In this document: positions 19,676 to 19,987 of the stretch, piece after piece
Numbering within the stretch: position 1 is the first letter of the stretch
How the letters are laid out: the number at the start of each line of letters is the position of its first letter
Origin: CAYRIH01 sp964424375
GTDB taxonomy: Bacteria; Patescibacteriota; Kazan-3B-28; UBA10110
Reading direction: 5' to 3'
NCBI GenBank assembly: GCA_964424375.1
Contig: CAYRIH010000011.1
Location: 1-19,987, forward strand
DNA: 19,987 nt
The notes under the pieces: model-generated
The model's database searches: none
Seen by the model: the letters and a program-made list of their open reading frames with translations, nothing else
What the model was told of the DNA's origin: nothing
Translations under genes and position numbers: made by a program

Positions 19676-19987
19676 TATTGTTCAGATTGCTGATTGTTAG
19701 GAATAGCAAAAATCATTTTGCCAGCAATGGTTTGGAATACCCTAGTTACCAATACCTCAATTTCGCGACCAATAAACTTATGTCCTCCTTCCACCACTAC
19801 CATAGTTCCATCTTCTAAGTATCCAACACCTTGGTTTTTATCTTTTCCTTCTTGAACTAACTTGATATGCAACTTTTCGCCAGGTAGAACTACTGGTCGT
19901 AAGGCATTATTTAATTCGTTAACATTTAGCACTATAATGTTCTGAATTTGCGCCACTCGATTAAGATTATAATCTACTGTCATTAAC
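19675..19987 (-). CDS. PIN-TRAM protein, C-terminal part (YacL-like, runs off the window)
   Basis: The last 102 or so residues are visible, and the frame is open to the window edge. MTVDYNLNRVAQIQNIIVLN is the end of a PIN nuclease domain. It is followed by LNNALRPVVLPGEKLHIKLV and a TRAM domain (GVGYLEDGTMVVVEGGHKFI, VLVTRVFQTIAGKMIFA). This is the C-terminus of YacL/PilT-like proteins, which carry N-terminal membrane helices in other bacteria. The methionine near the edge is internal, not the start. Function in this organism is not known; RNase activity is a family-level possibility. Confidence 0.85.
   Translation of the reverse strand, partial: LMTVDYNLNRVAQIQNIIVLNVNELNNALRPVVLPGEKLHIKLVQEGKDKNQGVGYLEDGTMVVVEGGHKFIGREIEVLVTRVFQTIAGKMIFAIPNNQQSEQ

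Overview
The window looks like a chromosomal piece of a Candidate Phyla Radiation (Patescibacteria) genome. It is AT-rich and compact, and its core genes have CPR-like features: a Lys-rich tail on sigma-A, a long charged tail on ribosomal protein S6, surface proteins combining a Kre9/KNH-like region with an NBR1-like Ig domain, and a short RRM protein. Complete core genes read through without in-frame TGA, and the DNA glycosylase gene ends in TGA, so the genetic code appears standard. The phylum-level placement is an inference from gene content; no 16S rRNA is present.

Layout. 1-2681: start of tilS (minus strand), two tRNAs with anticodon CAT, a DivIC/FtsB-type division protein, a divergent second sigma-70 factor, and the initiator tRNA (minus strand). 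2790-8790: an accessory island whose genes all lie on the minus strand, directly 3' of tRNA-Asn. 8790-12751: a minus-strand run of HAD nucleotidase, dnaG, rpoD and tRNA-Asn. 12836-13412: an RRM protein and tRNA-Ser. 13435-16634: the operon rpsF, ssb, rpsR (broken by an assembly gap), efp, ychF. 16624-19987 (minus strand): two surface proteins sharing an identical 748-bp 5' part, a 3-methyladenine DNA glycosylase, and the end of a PIN-TRAM (YacL-type) protein.

The most interesting part is the island. It is built of about eight or nine small units, most of them laid out as: a degenerate copy of a tRNA 3' end (TTCTAAG-like T-loop followed by GGAGCCAA), then a promoter with a T-tract in its spacer, then one to three short genes (or one structured RNA with no ORF), often followed by a terminator. 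The repeats match the 3' end of the tRNA-Asn at the island's edge. I read this as an integron-like array of small cassettes, probably accreted by site-specific recombination at the tRNA-Asn 3' end. No recombinase gene is in the window. Cargo includes a Panacea-type antitoxin with a likely toxin, a HIT-like protein, a nucleoside deoxyribosyltransferase-like protein, a zinc-ribbon protein, several tiny membrane proteins, and a roughly 170-nt non-coding RNA candidate. Cassette genes often have strong AGGAGG ribosome binding sites or are leaderless, unlike the weakly marked core genes.
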